A DNA stretch of 48,541 nt from an uncultured Planctomycetaceae bacterium (GCA_903927685.1 CAIYOB010001614.1:1-48541), one strand, 5' to 3'; positions 8,436-17,831 are shown, counted from the first letter of the stretch. Notes: a model not told the origin generated them from the sequence alone. Program-made: numbers and translations.

Positions 8436-8450
8436 GGCGTAAGTTACGCC
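8436..8450. promoter_or_regulatory. Perfect 15-base palindrome, candidate operator
   Basis: GGCGTAAGTTACGCC, two 7-base arms around a single G, lies immediately after the SDR stop and directly before a promoter-like pair. Position and symmetry suit a dimeric repressor site. A 7-bp stem with a one-base loop is sterically poor as an RNA hairpin, so an operator is likelier than a terminator. Confidence 0.4.
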
Positions 8451-8453
8451 CTC

Positions 8454-8481
8454 TTGCTACGATAGGGCTCGGCTTTACAAT
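8454..8481 (+). promoter_or_regulatory. Sigma70-type promoter for the 29-residue basic gene
   Basis: TTGCTA (8454-8459) and TACAAT (8476-8481) with a 16-nt spacer; 4/6 and 5/6 matches to consensus. The expected transcript start near 8488 gives a leader of about 75 nt before the GTG at 8563. Confidence 0.5.
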
Positions 8482-8562
8482 CATCGCCTTGGAACATGTC
8501 CGCCGAGCGTGCGGCGGAGCAAGACGAACAACACGTGAACTGGGTCAGTCTGGAGTCTGCTT

Positions 8563-8652
8563 GTGGGAACGAAGAAAACAGGAAAAGGTCGTCGTAAGAT
8601 CGGTCGCAAGAAGCGGCGAATGCGGGCGCGCATTCGCCATCGCAAGAAATAG
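8563..8652 (+). CDS. Very short, highly basic 29-residue protein (possible ribosome-associated peptide)
   Basis: A GTG-started ORF whose product opens with GTKKTGKGRRKIGRKKRR and ends in RARIRHRKK before TAG. More than half its residues are Lys or Arg, and no acidic residue is present. GGAG at 8552-8555 lies 7 nt before the GTG, and a promoter with a palindrome sits upstream, so this is more than a chance ORF. Its composition resembles tiny RNA-binding ribosomal proteins (Thx/bTHX, or the short AURKAIP1/COX24-like bacterial proteins); placement in either family is a guess. It is too small and too charged for a membrane or enzyme role. Binding to rRNA or another nucleic acid is inferred. Confidence 0.6.
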   Translation: MGTKKTGKGRRKIGRKKRRMRARIRHRKK

Positions 8653-8744
8653 GCCCCGTCCAGGCTGGCAGACGACATCTTCATCGCCGATTCGCCTCGG
8701 CCGTTGATTTTGCGCGCCGATCGGCGGGTCGGTCGTGCATCCCG

Positions 8745-9242
8745 TTAGTGCCGATGTCCGGATGCCGTCCCGGTCGCTCGACGCAGCGGATCGGCAGCGG
8801 ATTCGAGCATATCGTCGAAGGCCGTCTTGGTGATCTCCTGGACAATCACGTGGTCGCCGGGGTGCAGTGCGTAATCGTATTCCGGTTTGACCTGGGCTTG
8901 GGTGTGATCGTATTTCACCATCATTTTTGCCCGTTGGTCACCTGTCGTTCGCAGGACTTCGATGTCCATGCGGCGGAATTTCCTGACTAGCTTGGCCTTC
9001 TCCAGCAGTTGTTGGACCGTGCTGCCGTCGTCCAGCGGAAACTGCTTGATCTCGGGCTTCTTGCCGGATTCCCGGATTTCCATCGTCAGCGTCGGCCCCG
9101 CGGACGGCGCGACTTGCCCGTCGCGTAGCGTTGGAAGGGAACCGTCTCCGCCCGCGTCGATCATTGCGCATCCGGAGAACGCAAGCATGGCGGCCGACGC
9201 GACAGCGATCTGAATACGGCGATGGCGGGCAAACCCTGTCAT
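8745..9242 (-). CDS. Small lipoprotein with SLBB-like segment
   Basis: A 165-residue predicted lipoprotein. ATG 9242 is preceded by GGAAGGAG at good spacing; an upstream in-frame start would add six residues. The signal peptide ends in a lipobox (AFSGC, Cys near residue 25), so the mature protein should be lipid-anchored. The body is beta-rich and ends with a DYALHPGDHVIVQE stretch typical of soluble-ligand-binding beta-grasp (SLBB) domains of polysaccharide export proteins. No polysaccharide export partner (Wza core, Wzc kinase) is adjacent. Function is unknown; binding of a sugar or peptide ligand at the cell envelope is inference. Confidence 0.7.
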   Translation of the reverse strand: MTGFARHRRIQIAVASAAMLAFSGCAMIDAGGDGSLPTLRDGQVAPSAGPTLTMEIRESGKKPEIKQFPLDDGSTVQQLLEKAKLVRKFRRMDIEVLRTTGDQRAKMMVKYDHTQAQVKPEYDYALHPGDHVIVQEITKTAFDDMLESAADPLRRATGTASGHRH

Positions 9243-9428
9243 GTGGACTCCTTCCAACACTGACGATGTAGGACTAGCAACGTCTGCCGAGGCGGCGAAT
9301 TACCTGGCCTTCCTGACCGTTACGGTCGTAAACAATCGTCAGAATCGGTCTCCGGCTTGCGTCAATTTCGAGTTTATCTCCGAAATTCTTGCAGCACCCG
9401 ATATCCGATCGTTCACGAAATACGTTGC

Positions 9429-11309
9429 TCAGGACAATTCCACCGCCATCTGCCCCTCGATATCCAGCGCCACCGCTTGAAAATCGAATCCGTACAGATT
9501 CCATGGGCGGCTGGACGCAGGATGACCGCCGAGTTGAATTGACTGCGGTTCGGCCTGGGATTTGAGGACCAGCAGGGTCGCCTCCCGCAGCGGCTGGGGC
9601 GTTGCGAGACGGAAGCTCGTGGCGGAAGCGAATTCCGCAGCCACGCCGCGGCGGAGGATTTCCCAGTCGTAAAGCTGCTGGTTGGTCCACCATTCCAGGC
9701 CCCGTTCCCGGCCGTACTGGACCAGGCCGCACAGCGCATCGGCCACGTTCGGCTTGAGGATGTGCGCCGGGTGGAACAGGAAATGCGCGACGCCGTGATG
9801 CCGCAGGACGGAATCGACCAGTTGCCGACCGTATTCGGCCGGACAGACGACCACCAAATCCTGCGTTTGTAGGTTCAATTCGAGCACGTTCAAGAACCGC
9901 GGCGGATCGGCTTCGTCGTCCAACGGGAAATACGGTTGCGAACCGCCCAACGCGAAACCGATCGTGCCCTGTTTGCTGGGCCCGCGAGTCTGATCGCAGT
10001 GGATGCCGGCCTGTTCGCACCAGCGCCAGAAATCCAGCCGACTCTCCCAGCGGGTGTAGTGGTTCTTGTTCGAGCGAATGCCTTCCAGGCCCGCCTCGGC
10101 GAGCAGCCACTGGCGCTGAAACAGCAAATTGTCTTTCGACCAGCACGTCCGCGGGCCCCCGTCCAGGGCGTCATAGTGCAAGGCGATTTCGTAACCTTGC
10201 TCCTGCAGCGTACGATAGAACTCGCGCGGGTAGCCGCCGGGATACAGGATGCACCAAGTGGACTTCACCTGGCAGCGGTTCAGCACCTCCAACAGCGCCG
10301 TCGCCTTGGCCGGTTCGTTGCCGTCCGAATCGTGCGAGACATGGCCCACGGCGGGCAAGCCGCGCGGCCAATACCACAGGACCGGCAAGGCGAGCCCCTG
10401 TTCCCGGGCCGCATGAAAAACACTCCGCAGGATCAACCCCCGTAGTTCGTCGCTGATCGGTTCCAGAAATGCCGGCACATTGGTGGGGGCCATCGGGCTG
10501 CGGTCCCGCTCCCAATCCAGGACCATCCCGTCTTCGGCTTTCAGGATCCCCTCGTTCGTCGCCGCTGAACCATCGGGCGCGGCACGGACGTCCTGGAACA
10601 CCGGGACTCCTTGCTGGATGTGCACGATGGAAAACAGCAGGTCGGGCGCTAACAGGATCGCTCGTCCCCGGCCCGGGCGGTGTTCGAGGATCGCACTGCC
10701 CTTTGTCGTGCCGCTGGCTAACTCGAGTCCTGCCAGCGAGGCGGCCGCCGCCGCCTTGACCGTGCAGCCGCCGAACACGTGTAGCGAACTGCGCAGACCG
10801 GCAGTCAGTGGGTGGTCCGCGTCGGTCACCTTGATCCAGCCTTCGCCCAGGCGGCGTGCGTCCGTGACTCCAAACACGTCGTCCAATCCCGACGTGCCGC
10901 CAAGCCCGATCACAGTGCCGCCGTCGTTGACCCAGCCGGCGAGGACACCGCGCTGGTCCGCGGTCAGCAGCAAGTCGCCGGCTAGCAAGACGATCGCATT
11001 CGAGCGGCCTGGCAGCGCCCCGGGCAGACCGTCCGGGGTCAGCTGTGAAAAGAACAGTCCTGCGCGGCGCAAGACTTCGCCGATGTACACCCAGGCCGCG
11101 GCCCGCGGATTGACGTCCCGCGAGACGGCTTGCGTCACCACGATGATGGGGGCATTCCGCGTGGCCAGCGAGCCGTCGTCAGACGGGGCCTGACCACCCG
11201 GGGACCGCCCCGCCGCTTCCGCCGCCAGGGCCCGTGCCGTCAACAGGCACCCACCTGCCGCGGCGGCCGTCTGCAGGAAACCACGCCGTGTTGTCGGATC
11301 GTTCCCCAT
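9429..11309 (-). CDS. Tat-exported protein with GATase-like and polysaccharide-deacetylase-like domains
   Basis: A 626-residue protein. A twin-arginine signal (TTRRGFLQTAAAAGG, residues 6-20) predicts export in folded form. Residues about 50-230 resemble a class I glutamine amidotransferase-like/ThuA-type alpha/beta domain (IVLLAGDLLLT, GGTVIGLGG). Residues about 335-560 resemble a NodB-like deacetylase: HVSHDSDGNE stands where the metal-binding TFDDG motif is usual, followed by STWCILYPGGYPREF and GYEIALHYD. If active it would remove acyl groups from a surface or environmental glycan. The start codon lies 3 bp after the ilvD stop, so the two are very likely co-transcribed, an odd pairing. 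Deviation from the standard NodB motif leaves catalysis unproven. Confidence 0.7.
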   Translation of the reverse strand: MGNDPTTRRGFLQTAAAAGGCLLTARALAAEAAGRSPGGQAPSDDGSLATRNAPIIVVTQAVSRDVNPRAAAWVYIGEVLRRAGLFFSQLTPDGLPGALPGRSNAIVLLAGDLLLTADQRGVLAGWVNDGGTVIGLGGTSGLDDVFGVTDARRLGEGWIKVTDADHPLTAGLRSSLHVFGGCTVKAAAAASLAGLELASGTTKGSAILEHRPGRGRAILLAPDLLFSIVHIQQGVPVFQDVRAAPDGSAATNEGILKAEDGMVLDWERDRSPMAPTNVPAFLEPISDELRGLILRSVFHAAREQGLALPVLWYWPRGLPAVGHVSHDSDGNEPAKATALLEVLNRCQVKSTWCILYPGGYPREFYRTLQEQGYEIALHYDALDGGPRTCWSKDNLLFQRQWLLAEAGLEGIRSNKNHYTRWESRLDFWRWCEQAGIHCDQTRGPSKQGTIGFALGGSQPYFPLDDEADPPRFLNVLELNLQTQDLVVVCPAEYGRQLVDSVLRHHGVAHFLFHPAHILKPNVADALCGLVQYGRERGLEWWTNQQLYDWEILRRGVAAEFASATSFRLATPQPLREATLLVLKSQAEPQSIQLGGHPASSRPWNLYGFDFQAVALDIEGQMAVELS

Positions 11310-11312
11310 GAC

Positions 11313-13139
11313 TCAAGACCACTTGAGAATCGCCCCGCTGCTGGCACTGGTGGCCATCGCCGTGTACTTGGCCAGATAGCCCGTCTTGCAGCGTGGCTCG
11401 GGGCGGACCCAGTTCTTTCGGCGCTCGGCCAATTCGGCGTCCGACAGCCGGACGCTCAGTTTTCGCCCGGGGATGTCGATGTCGATCATGTCGCCGGTGC
11501 GCAGCAGGCCGATCGTGCCGCCCGCCGCCGCTTCGGGACTGACGTGCCCGATACAAGCGCCGGCCGTACCGCCGCTGAACCGGCCGTCGGTGATCAACGC
11601 CACGGTTTTGGCCAGATCGGGATTGGCCTTGATGTAGCTGGTCGGCGCCAGCATCTCCTGCATCCCGGGTCCGCCTTTCGGGCCTTCGTAGCGGATCACC
11701 ACCACGTCGCCGGAACGGACCTTGCCGCTCAGGATGCCCGCACAGGCTTCCTCCTGGCTTTCGAAGATGACGGCGGGCCCCGAGTGTTTCAGCATCTCCG
11801 GGTCGACGCCCGCGGTCTTGACGACGGCGCCATCCTCGGCCAGATTGCCGTACAGGACACTCAGACCGCCCTCCGGCGAATACGCCTGATCCACCGTGCG
11901 GATGCAGTCCAGCGGATCGAACTGGCCCTTGTCCAGGTCGACCAGCACGGCCGCGCCGCCGGCTTCGGCGTTCTCGGTGTAGACACTCAACTCGCTGCGT
12001 TTGGCGGTGCTCAAGCCGTCGCGGCGGATCAGCTGATTGCGGACGCGGATGTCGTGCTCCCGGATATTGTCGCCCAGCGTCTTGCCGGTGACCGTCAACG
12101 AATCCTCGTGCAGCAAGCCGGTCTTACCGCGGGCGATTTCGCCGAGGATGGTCGTGATTCCGCCCGCCGCCTGGACGTCCTCGACGTGGTAGATCCGGCC
12201 GTCCTTGCCGGCTGACGGAGCGACGCGGCAGATGTTGGGAGTGCGGACCGACAACGCGTCGATGTCTTTCATCGTGAATTCGACGCCCGCCTCGTGGGCG
12301 ATCGCCAGGATGTGCAGCACGGTGTTGGTCGAGCCGCCCATCGCCATGTCCAGGATCATCGCGTTCTCGAATGCAGCCCGCGTCATGACGTCGCGTGGCT
12401 TGGGGCCGTCCGCCAAGGCCATCTCGACGATCCGCTTGGCGGCGGCCGCGTACAACTGGCGTCGATCCTCGCTGGTCGCCAGCACGGTCCCGTTGCCGGG
12501 CAAGGCGATGCCCAATGCCTCGGCCAGGCAGTTCATACTGTTGGCGGTGAACATGCCCGAGCAGCTGCCGCAAGTTGGACACGCATGGTTTTCGATGTCC
12601 GTCAGCGTCTGCTCGTCCATGCGGCCCGCCGTGTGCTGGCTGACCGCGTAAAAGGCGTTGATCAAATCGACGCTGCGGCCGTCGGACGTTTTCCCCGCTT
12701 CCATCGGTCCGCCGCTGACGAAGATCGCCGGGATGTTGCAGCGTGCGGCCGCCATCATCATGCCAGGCACGATCTTGTCGCAATTCGGGATGCAGATCAT
12801 CGCGTCGAACCGGTGCGCCTCGATCATCGCTTCGACGCTATCGGCGATCAGATCGCGGCTGGGCAGCGAGAACTTCATGCCCAGGTGGCCCATCGCAATC
12901 CCGTCGTCGATGCCGATCGTATTGAAGATAAACGGCACGCCGCCCGCGGCCCGGACCTGCTCCTTGATGAAGTAGCCGACTTTGTCGAGATGTGCATGGC
13001 CCGGAATGATATCGACAAACGAGTTGACGACCGCGATGAACGGCTTGTTCAGATCTCCGTCACGGAAGTTGCCTGTGCCCTTCAGCAGACTGCGATGCGG
13101 CGCTCGTTCGACGCCCCGTTTAATCAGATCGCTTCTCAT
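11313..13139 (-). CDS. ilvD: Dihydroxy-acid dehydratase
   Basis: A 608-residue IlvD/Edd-family enzyme. It converts 2,3-dihydroxy-isovalerate and its methyl-valerate analogue to the 2-keto acids in branched-chain amino acid biosynthesis, in the cytoplasm. Visible signatures are [11 protein letters not shown], the [19 protein letters not shown] iron-sulfur cysteine region, and near the C-terminus [15 protein letters not shown]. Length is normal for the family. IlvD rather than Edd or a sugar-acid dehydratase is favoured by the overall reading, but those relatives are close; no other ilv gene is in the window. AAGGG about 9 nt upstream supports the ATG. It heads a two-gene unit with the deacetylase-like gene. 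Confidence 0.92.
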   Translation of the reverse strand: MRSDLIKRGVERAPHRSLLKGTGNFRDGDLNKPFIAVVNSFVDIIPGHAHLDKVGYFIKEQVRAAGGVPFIFNTIGIDDGIAMGHLGMKFSLPSRDLIADSVEAMIEAHRFDAMICIPNCDKIVPGMMMAAARCNIPAIFVSGGPMEAGKTSDGRSVDLINAFYAVSQHTAGRMDEQTLTDIENHACPTCGSCSGMFTANSMNCLAEALGIALPGNGTVLATSEDRRQLYAAAAKRIVEMALADGPKPRDVMTRAAFENAMILDMAMGGSTNTVLHILAIAHEAGVEFTMKDIDALSVRTPNICRVAPSAGKDGRIYHVEDVQAAGGITTILGEIARGKTGLLHEDSLTVTGKTLGDNIREHDIRVRNQLIRRDGLSTAKRSELSVYTENAEAGGAAVLVDLDKGQFDPLDCIRTVDQAYSPEGGLSVLYGNLAEDGAVVKTAGVDPEMLKHSGPAVIFESQEEACAGILSGKVRSGDVVVIRYEGPKGGPGMQEMLAPTSYIKANPDLAKTVALITDGRFSGGTAGACIGHVSPEAAAGGTIGLLRTGDMIDIDIPGRKLSVRLSDAELAERRKNWVRPEPRCKTGYLAKYTAMATSASSGAILKWS

Positions 13140-13409
13140 CGATTGGTTACCCTTTTCACCTGGCCACGCATTTTCTAGAGCCCCCGTGGGAACACGGGAA
13201 TGCCTATTCTAGCAGCCTCACTCACAGGGGAAAGGACCGGGCCGGGGCGAGGCCCGGCAAATCCGCAGAATCGCCGTTGGAAGATCGGCCGTTGGCAACC
13301 GGCCCCCGAAAACCGTCTCGCCGCCGCGCCCCGCGAATGCTATGATGAGGGGCGGCGTCCCCCGGTGCCGTCCCGGGCCGCAAGCCGGGAAACCGCAAGG
13401 AGATTGGCG

Positions 13410-13899
13410 ATGAAATCCGTGCTCCAGGCAACCGTCGTGCATTACCCCGAATCGGATGGCAAACCCATGGGAGAGACCGACCTGCATCGGGACGAAATGG
13501 TTCGTCAGATCGAACTCTTGCGGCACTACTATCGCGGTCGGAAGGTGTATGTTTCCGGCGACTTGTTGGTGTACTACGAGCAGGGCAACCCCAACTCCCA
13601 TTCCGCTCGAATCTGATGGCTCACTGATCAGCGAGCAACTCGGCCTGCGGTTGAGTGACGATGCGGGACGGTTGATGTTTGTCCGCCTGGACAATGGTCA
13701 GCGGCTGCTGACGGCCGAAGAGCGTGCCCGGCACGAAGCTCGCGCCCGCCGCGCCGAAGCGGCAGCCCACCGCGCGGAAGCCGAAGCCCACCGCGCCGAG
13801 GCGGAAGCTCGCCAAGCGGAAACGGCAGCCCGCCTGGCGGCCGAAGCGGAAGTGGCGCGGCTTCGCGAAGAACTCGCTCGCCTGCGCGGCCAGGCTTAA
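13410..13899 (+). pseudogene. Broken Uma2-family (DUF820) gene, core deleted and frameshifted
   Basis: The first part (13410-13616) starts with a good RBS (AAGGAG) and reads as the beginning of an Uma2-family protein, up to VSGDLLVYYEQGNPN. The reading frame then changes. The adjacent frame resumes with the family's C-terminal part (PLESDGSLISEQLGLRL, then GQRLLTAEER), followed by an Ala/Glu/Arg coiled coil made of near-identical RAEAEAH-like units, ending at 13899. Family members have roughly 90 residues between these two parts, including the PD-(D/E)XK-like catalytic core. An internal deletion near 13590-13600, with a +1 shift, explains the structure. No working nuclease-like product is expected. 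A palindromic repeat begins 44 bases later. Confidence 0.75.
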
Positions 13900-13942
13900 G
13901 GCCACGCGGGCTGGCGATCTGTAGGACGAATCGCCGGGGTTG

Positions 13943-14035
13943 AGTGCCCGGGGTCGAACCACGAGGTACAAGTGGCGTGCCCCCAGTTTCTGTCGCGGGG
14001 GGCTCGCTGCACTCGACCCCAGGCACCCACACATT
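13943..14035. repeat. Dispersed palindromic repeat, copy C (complete)
   Basis: The full element: outer arm GTGCCCGGGGTCGA near 13944, inner arm GGCGTGCCCCC, a short centre, GGGGGGCTCGC, then TCGACCCCAGGCAC. The outer arms pair over 14 bases with one mismatch. It lies between the broken Uma2 gene and the 3' end of the glycosidase gene, where its RNA could also act as a large stem-loop. Confidence 0.75.
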
Positions 14036-14051
14036 CGGCCCGGATGGAACA

Positions 14052-16478
14052 CTAGGGCGGATCGCTGCGCGGGCCGACGACGTAGACTTCGCTGACTTCC
14101 AAGCGATTGTCCGGCACGTCGCTGTTCATACCGACGGCGATGCGGCGGACTTGGTTCAGGTCGAGCCGACCGTTGTCGTCCGGTGCGTTGGCGCCGCTGA
14201 GCGTCAGTTCATCGAACCGCACTTCGGCCGCGTGCCACTTGCCGTCCGCTGGAATAAGGCTGTCGGCGGTCAGGTACCCGACTCCGCGGTCGCCTTCCCA
14301 CAAGAACACCCGCACCGTTGCCGGCCGCTCGCACCGGGCACGCAGCACCAGCCCTGAAAAACGCCTCAGTTCCACGTCGTCCGGCAGCTGAAAGGACGGA
14401 TACACCCAGCGGTCGCCGGCAGTAAAACTGGCCGCCACGCTGACGGAATTGTCGGGCTGCGGGCGCAGGTCAAGCCGGCCGTACGACGGGATGCCCGGCT
14501 GCCAGCGCTCGGCCTGGCCGAGCGGCAGTTGGACGCGCCGCGGGTATCTCGCCAGCCGCTGGGCCAGCGTCGCCTGGCCGATCAACGTCACAGCCAGCGG
14601 CAGAGTCCGCTCCGGAGCCTCTTTCGCCGGCCGCACGACCATATTGATCTCGTCGCGGACCGCAAATGCGTCGCTCAGCTCGACTTCCCAGGCCGCATCG
14701 GCAAAGCCGGCCGCCGGCACACGGACGGCGCAGGAGCTATCGCCCAGGACGCGAACCGGGGCTTCCCCGACATCCAGGGTCAGGCGGAACTCGGCGGCCT
14801 GTTCGCCCAAATTGAACGCGCGCGCGGTCAACTTCAATCTACCCGGTGTCTCACCCCGCACGCGGTATCCAGCCGTCTCCGGTTGGAACGCCTCCGAGTC
14901 GATCTGCCACCGGAGGACGATCGGCGACGGCGTCTGCCGGCGACGCGGTTCCGTCTGGCCCAATTGCCACAGTCGCATGGCCTCGGTCTGCGTGTCCAGT
15001 CGCTTGGCTACCGCGGTCCGGTCGATCCAGACATACGCCAAGCCGTCCAGAAGAGGAATCTCGCCGGCCGCGCTGACCTCAAGTCTGCGGCCGTCCAGCG
15101 TCTCGGCTCGCTGCACCGGCAGATCACCCACACAGACCGCCTGCGGAGCTTCGGCCGCCGCGGTCACTACAGCCACCACCTGGGCGTCGTCACCGAACAC
15201 GCGGGCCGCGGGCGCGGATGGAGCCAGCCGCAAATCGCCCAAATACGGTTTCCCACCCAGGACGCGCGCAGCTTGAGCGTACGCGGCAAACGAACGCAGC
15301 GGCGCACCCCACCGATCCAGCATGCCGAAGTTGTTGTCGTTCTCTTCGTAAAATGGATACACAAAGGCGAAATATCGGGCGACGCCGCAAGCTCGCACTT
15401 CGATCGCTTTGCGGGTGATGTCCAGCGCGCTGGCCGCATCCTGATCCGCCGGCGGCCGGCTCGGGCCCTTCTTCCACGGCCGGCCGCTCTCCGTGATCCA
15501 CAGCGGCATGTCCGGCCGGCCGTGGGCGGCCAGCCACTCGCGATACTTTCCGACCAGCTCCTGCATTCGCGGCGCGCGGTCGTATGTGTGAAAGCTGGCC
15601 ACGTCCACGCAGTCCAACATCCCGCAGGCGGCAGCCGTGTCCAGGAATGGGCGGTGGTAATGAGCCATGACTCCGCCGACCAACGTCGTACCGGGCGATT
15701 CCTGTGCCGCCGCATAGGCCAACGTCTTGACCAAAGCGGCATACTGGTCGGCCGGCTGCAGATCCCCAAAGAAAATATCCGGCTCGTTCCAGACCTCCAA
15801 CGCTCCCCACGTGCTGTGCCACCGCCGCGTGATCTGCCGCCAGGCGGCCGCCGTGCCGAGCAGGTCCTCGGGGTACTTGCCGACCGTGCCGCTCCACGGC
15901 GTGGCCGCATGGAACATCTCCAGCACCGGGACTTGCTGCTGGGCATGCAGTTGCCGGACGGTCTCGTAGCCGCTGTGGCCGTCCCATTCAAAACGCTCGC
16001 GGACCGCCTGGATTTCGCCCCAATTCAGCCGCTCGCGGGACATGGCGATTCCGCTGCGGCGCAGGCTGCGGATCAGGCCCGGCCGCAACTCGCTGTCCCG
16101 CACCAGCCAGGACAACGCGCTGTCGATACAGAAGAACGGGTCAGGCGATCCGCTCGGCGCCGGCAAGGCCGCAAGGCCAAACCGTGTCGGCACGCCGGAG
16201 AACTGAAGTTCGTAGTAGCCTGGGGCGAGTGTCAGCGTCACGGCCAGCGTTCGGGCAGCGGCCCGCTGGCTTGTGCCGCTCTGCACCTCGTGGTCCTGAA
16301 AATCCCGCAGGGTGTAGCCGAGCGGTTCCGGCGGCAGATCGCGATCCGCACGCCAACGAAGGGTCGTCGGCCGCTCGGGCTCGACCAGGAGTGCTTCCAC
16401 CGCCTCGGGCCGCAGCGCAAGGCCCTCGTCAACCGGCCCCAGAGCGGCCGACAGCAACACCAGCATCAGACTTGTCAT
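14052..16478 (-). CDS. Clan GH-A-like glycoside hydrolase, secreted
   Basis: An 808-residue protein with a short signal peptide (MTSLMLVLLSAALG). The middle is a TIM-barrel glycosidase: EVWNEPD gives the likely acid/base Glu232, and PLWITESGRPW gives the likely nucleophile Glu330, the Asn-Glu/Glu pair typical of clan GH-A (families such as GH5, GH39, GH51). The C-terminal 150 residues are beta-rich (RWVYPSFQLPDDVELRRFSG), like a carbohydrate-binding or galactose-binding-like domain. It probably hydrolyses a plant or algal glycan in the periplasm or outside; the sugar is unknown. The start is supported by GAGGAG 8 nt upstream. It is the last gene of a minus-strand run after the MFS transporter (32 bp gap). 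Confidence 0.8.
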   Translation of the reverse strand: MTSLMLVLLSAALGPVDEGLALRPEAVEALLVEPERPTTLRWRADRDLPPEPLGYTLRDFQDHEVQSGTSQRAAARTLAVTLTLAPGYYELQFSGVPTRFGLAALPAPSGSPDPFFCIDSALSWLVRDSELRPGLIRSLRRSGIAMSRERLNWGEIQAVRERFEWDGHSGYETVRQLHAQQQVPVLEMFHAATPWSGTVGKYPEDLLGTAAAWRQITRRWHSTWGALEVWNEPDIFFGDLQPADQYAALVKTLAYAAAQESPGTTLVGGVMAHYHRPFLDTAAACGMLDCVDVASFHTYDRAPRMQELVGKYREWLAAHGRPDMPLWITESGRPWKKGPSRPPADQDAASALDITRKAIEVRACGVARYFAFVYPFYEENDNNFGMLDRWGAPLRSFAAYAQAARVLGGKPYLGDLRLAPSAPAARVFGDDAQVVAVVTAAAEAPQAVCVGDLPVQRAETLDGRRLEVSAAGEIPLLDGLAYVWIDRTAVAKRLDTQTEAMRLWQLGQTEPRRRQTPSPIVLRWQIDSEAFQPETAGYRVRGETPGRLKLTARAFNLGEQAAEFRLTLDVGEAPVRVLGDSSCAVRVPAAGFADAAWEVELSDAFAVRDEINMVVRPAKEAPERTLPLAVTLIGQATLAQRLARYPRRVQLPLGQAERWQPGIPSYGRLDLRPQPDNSVSVAASFTAGDRWVYPSFQLPDDVELRRFSGLVLRARCERPATVRVFLWEGDRGVGYLTADSLIPADGKWHAAEVRFDELTLSGANAPDDNGRLDLNQVRRIAVGMNSDVPDNRLEVSEVYVVGPRSDPP

Positions 16479-16510
16479 GACCGGGCTCCTCGTTCCAGGA
16501 AGTGTAGCGA

Positions 16511-17752
16511 TCAGCCATCTAGTCTACCGGTCGTGTCGGGCGCCCAGCAGATGGCGACCAGGCCGAGCGCGTAAATGAGGCCGCAAGTCGCGCCGACGGC
16601 CGAATACGAGCCACCGAAGGCCGTGAACAGGACGCCCGCGGCCAAGACGCCCACGCCCGTCGCAAAACGTCCGACGTTGTAGGCGATGCCGCTGCCGGCC
16701 GCCCGCACGTGGGTGGGAAATAACTCCGGAAGGTACAGCGGCAACCAGCCGAAGAACAGCGTGGCCACGAACCCCTGGGCAAAGACGATCGGCAGGAAGG
16801 ACGGCTGCAGCGGCGCGGTGCCCAGGAACATCGTCAGGGTCAGCACGGTGGCCCCGCAACTGATCAGGGCATACGCGCGGCGGCGTCCGAGCCAGGCGGC
16901 GATCTGGGCCCCGCAGAAACTCCCCAGCACGGCGCCGAGGGCCCACCAGCCTTGCGTCACCCCCTTGTAGCCGGCCGAACTGACGCCGCCGACCTTGTCG
17001 GCCCAGGGGATCATCCACTTGCTGGCCGCCCACGCTCCGATCATTGGAATCGAGCCCAGCAGGATGCCGACGATCGTCAGCCGCCGTAGCGGCGGACGGA
17101 AGAGTTCGCGGATCGGGGCGGCGGGCTGGCGCGCAGCGCCGCGACTGGCCAGCCAGCGCGGCGACTCGGGCAGCCAGAAGATCACCAGCACGCCGAGCAG
17201 GGCCGGGGCCGCGGCCAGCCAGAAAACCCACCGCCAGGAATCCGGCGTGATATGCCAGAGCCGGGCGATCTGGGAGAGCATCAGGATGCCGCCGTTCAGT
17301 GCGGCGCCCATCAGCCCGGCTACGACCGGACGCGATCGGTCCGGCCAGCACTCGGCGGCCAACGCCACCGCGTTGGGCCACACGCCGCCGACGCCCAGTC
17401 CCACCACAAACCGCAGCACGAGCATCTGCTCCTGGGTCCGGACCAGGGCCCCCAGGCCGGCGAACACGGAGTAGAACAGGACGCTGATGCCCAGCGCCCG
17501 GGTGCGGCCGACGACGTCGCCCAGGTTGCCCAGCGCGATGCCACCCACCGCCGCGCCAAGCATCAGGGCCGCGGTGAAACGCGCGAACCAATCGCCGCCA
17601 AGCGTCGGGGTGTAGTCCGCGCCGAGCAAGTCCTGCGAAACCGACAGCGACGCGACCGGCATCAACCCCAGCTCGACGCCGTCGAACAGCAACGCGGCAA
17701 TGGCGGCCAGCAGGACGGCAAGTCGCGCAGCGCGGGAAAGGGAAGTGGGCAT
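16511..17752 (-). CDS. MFS transporter, probably for a sugar or organic acid
   Basis: A 413-residue membrane protein of the major facilitator superfamily with about 12 predicted helices. The family loop signature after helix 2 is GNLGDVVGRTRALG. Near helix 4 are RFVVGLGVGGVWPNA and, after helix 5, AECWPDRSRP, features of the sugar-porter/metabolite:H+ symporter branch. It sits in the inner membrane and probably imports a product of the adjacent glycosidase. The start at ATG 17752 has a weak upstream GGGAG; an in-frame start at 17794 would add 14 polar residues. DUF6807 lies 79 bp upstream and the glycosidase 32 bp downstream, so one transcript is likely. Confidence 0.87.
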   Translation of the reverse strand: MPTSLSRAARLAVLLAAIAALLFDGVELGLMPVASLSVSQDLLGADYTPTLGGDWFARFTAALMLGAAVGGIALGNLGDVVGRTRALGISVLFYSVFAGLGALVRTQEQMLVLRFVVGLGVGGVWPNAVALAAECWPDRSRPVVAGLMGAALNGGILMLSQIARLWHITPDSWRWVFWLAAAPALLGVLVIFWLPESPRWLASRGAARQPAAPIRELFRPPLRRLTIVGILLGSIPMIGAWAASKWMIPWADKVGGVSSAGYKGVTQGWWALGAVLGSFCGAQIAAWLGRRRAYALISCGATVLTLTMFLGTAPLQPSFLPIVFAQGFVATLFFGWLPLYLPELFPTHVRAAGSGIAYNVGRFATGVGVLAAGVLFTAFGGSYSAVGATCGLIYALGLVAICWAPDTTGRLDG

Positions 17753-17831
17753 GGGGGCAATCTCCCGAGTACGGTCAGTCACGCTGCGGTGCACAACTCC
17801 ATTCCGGGCGTCTCAAGGATCTTCCCGCCCG

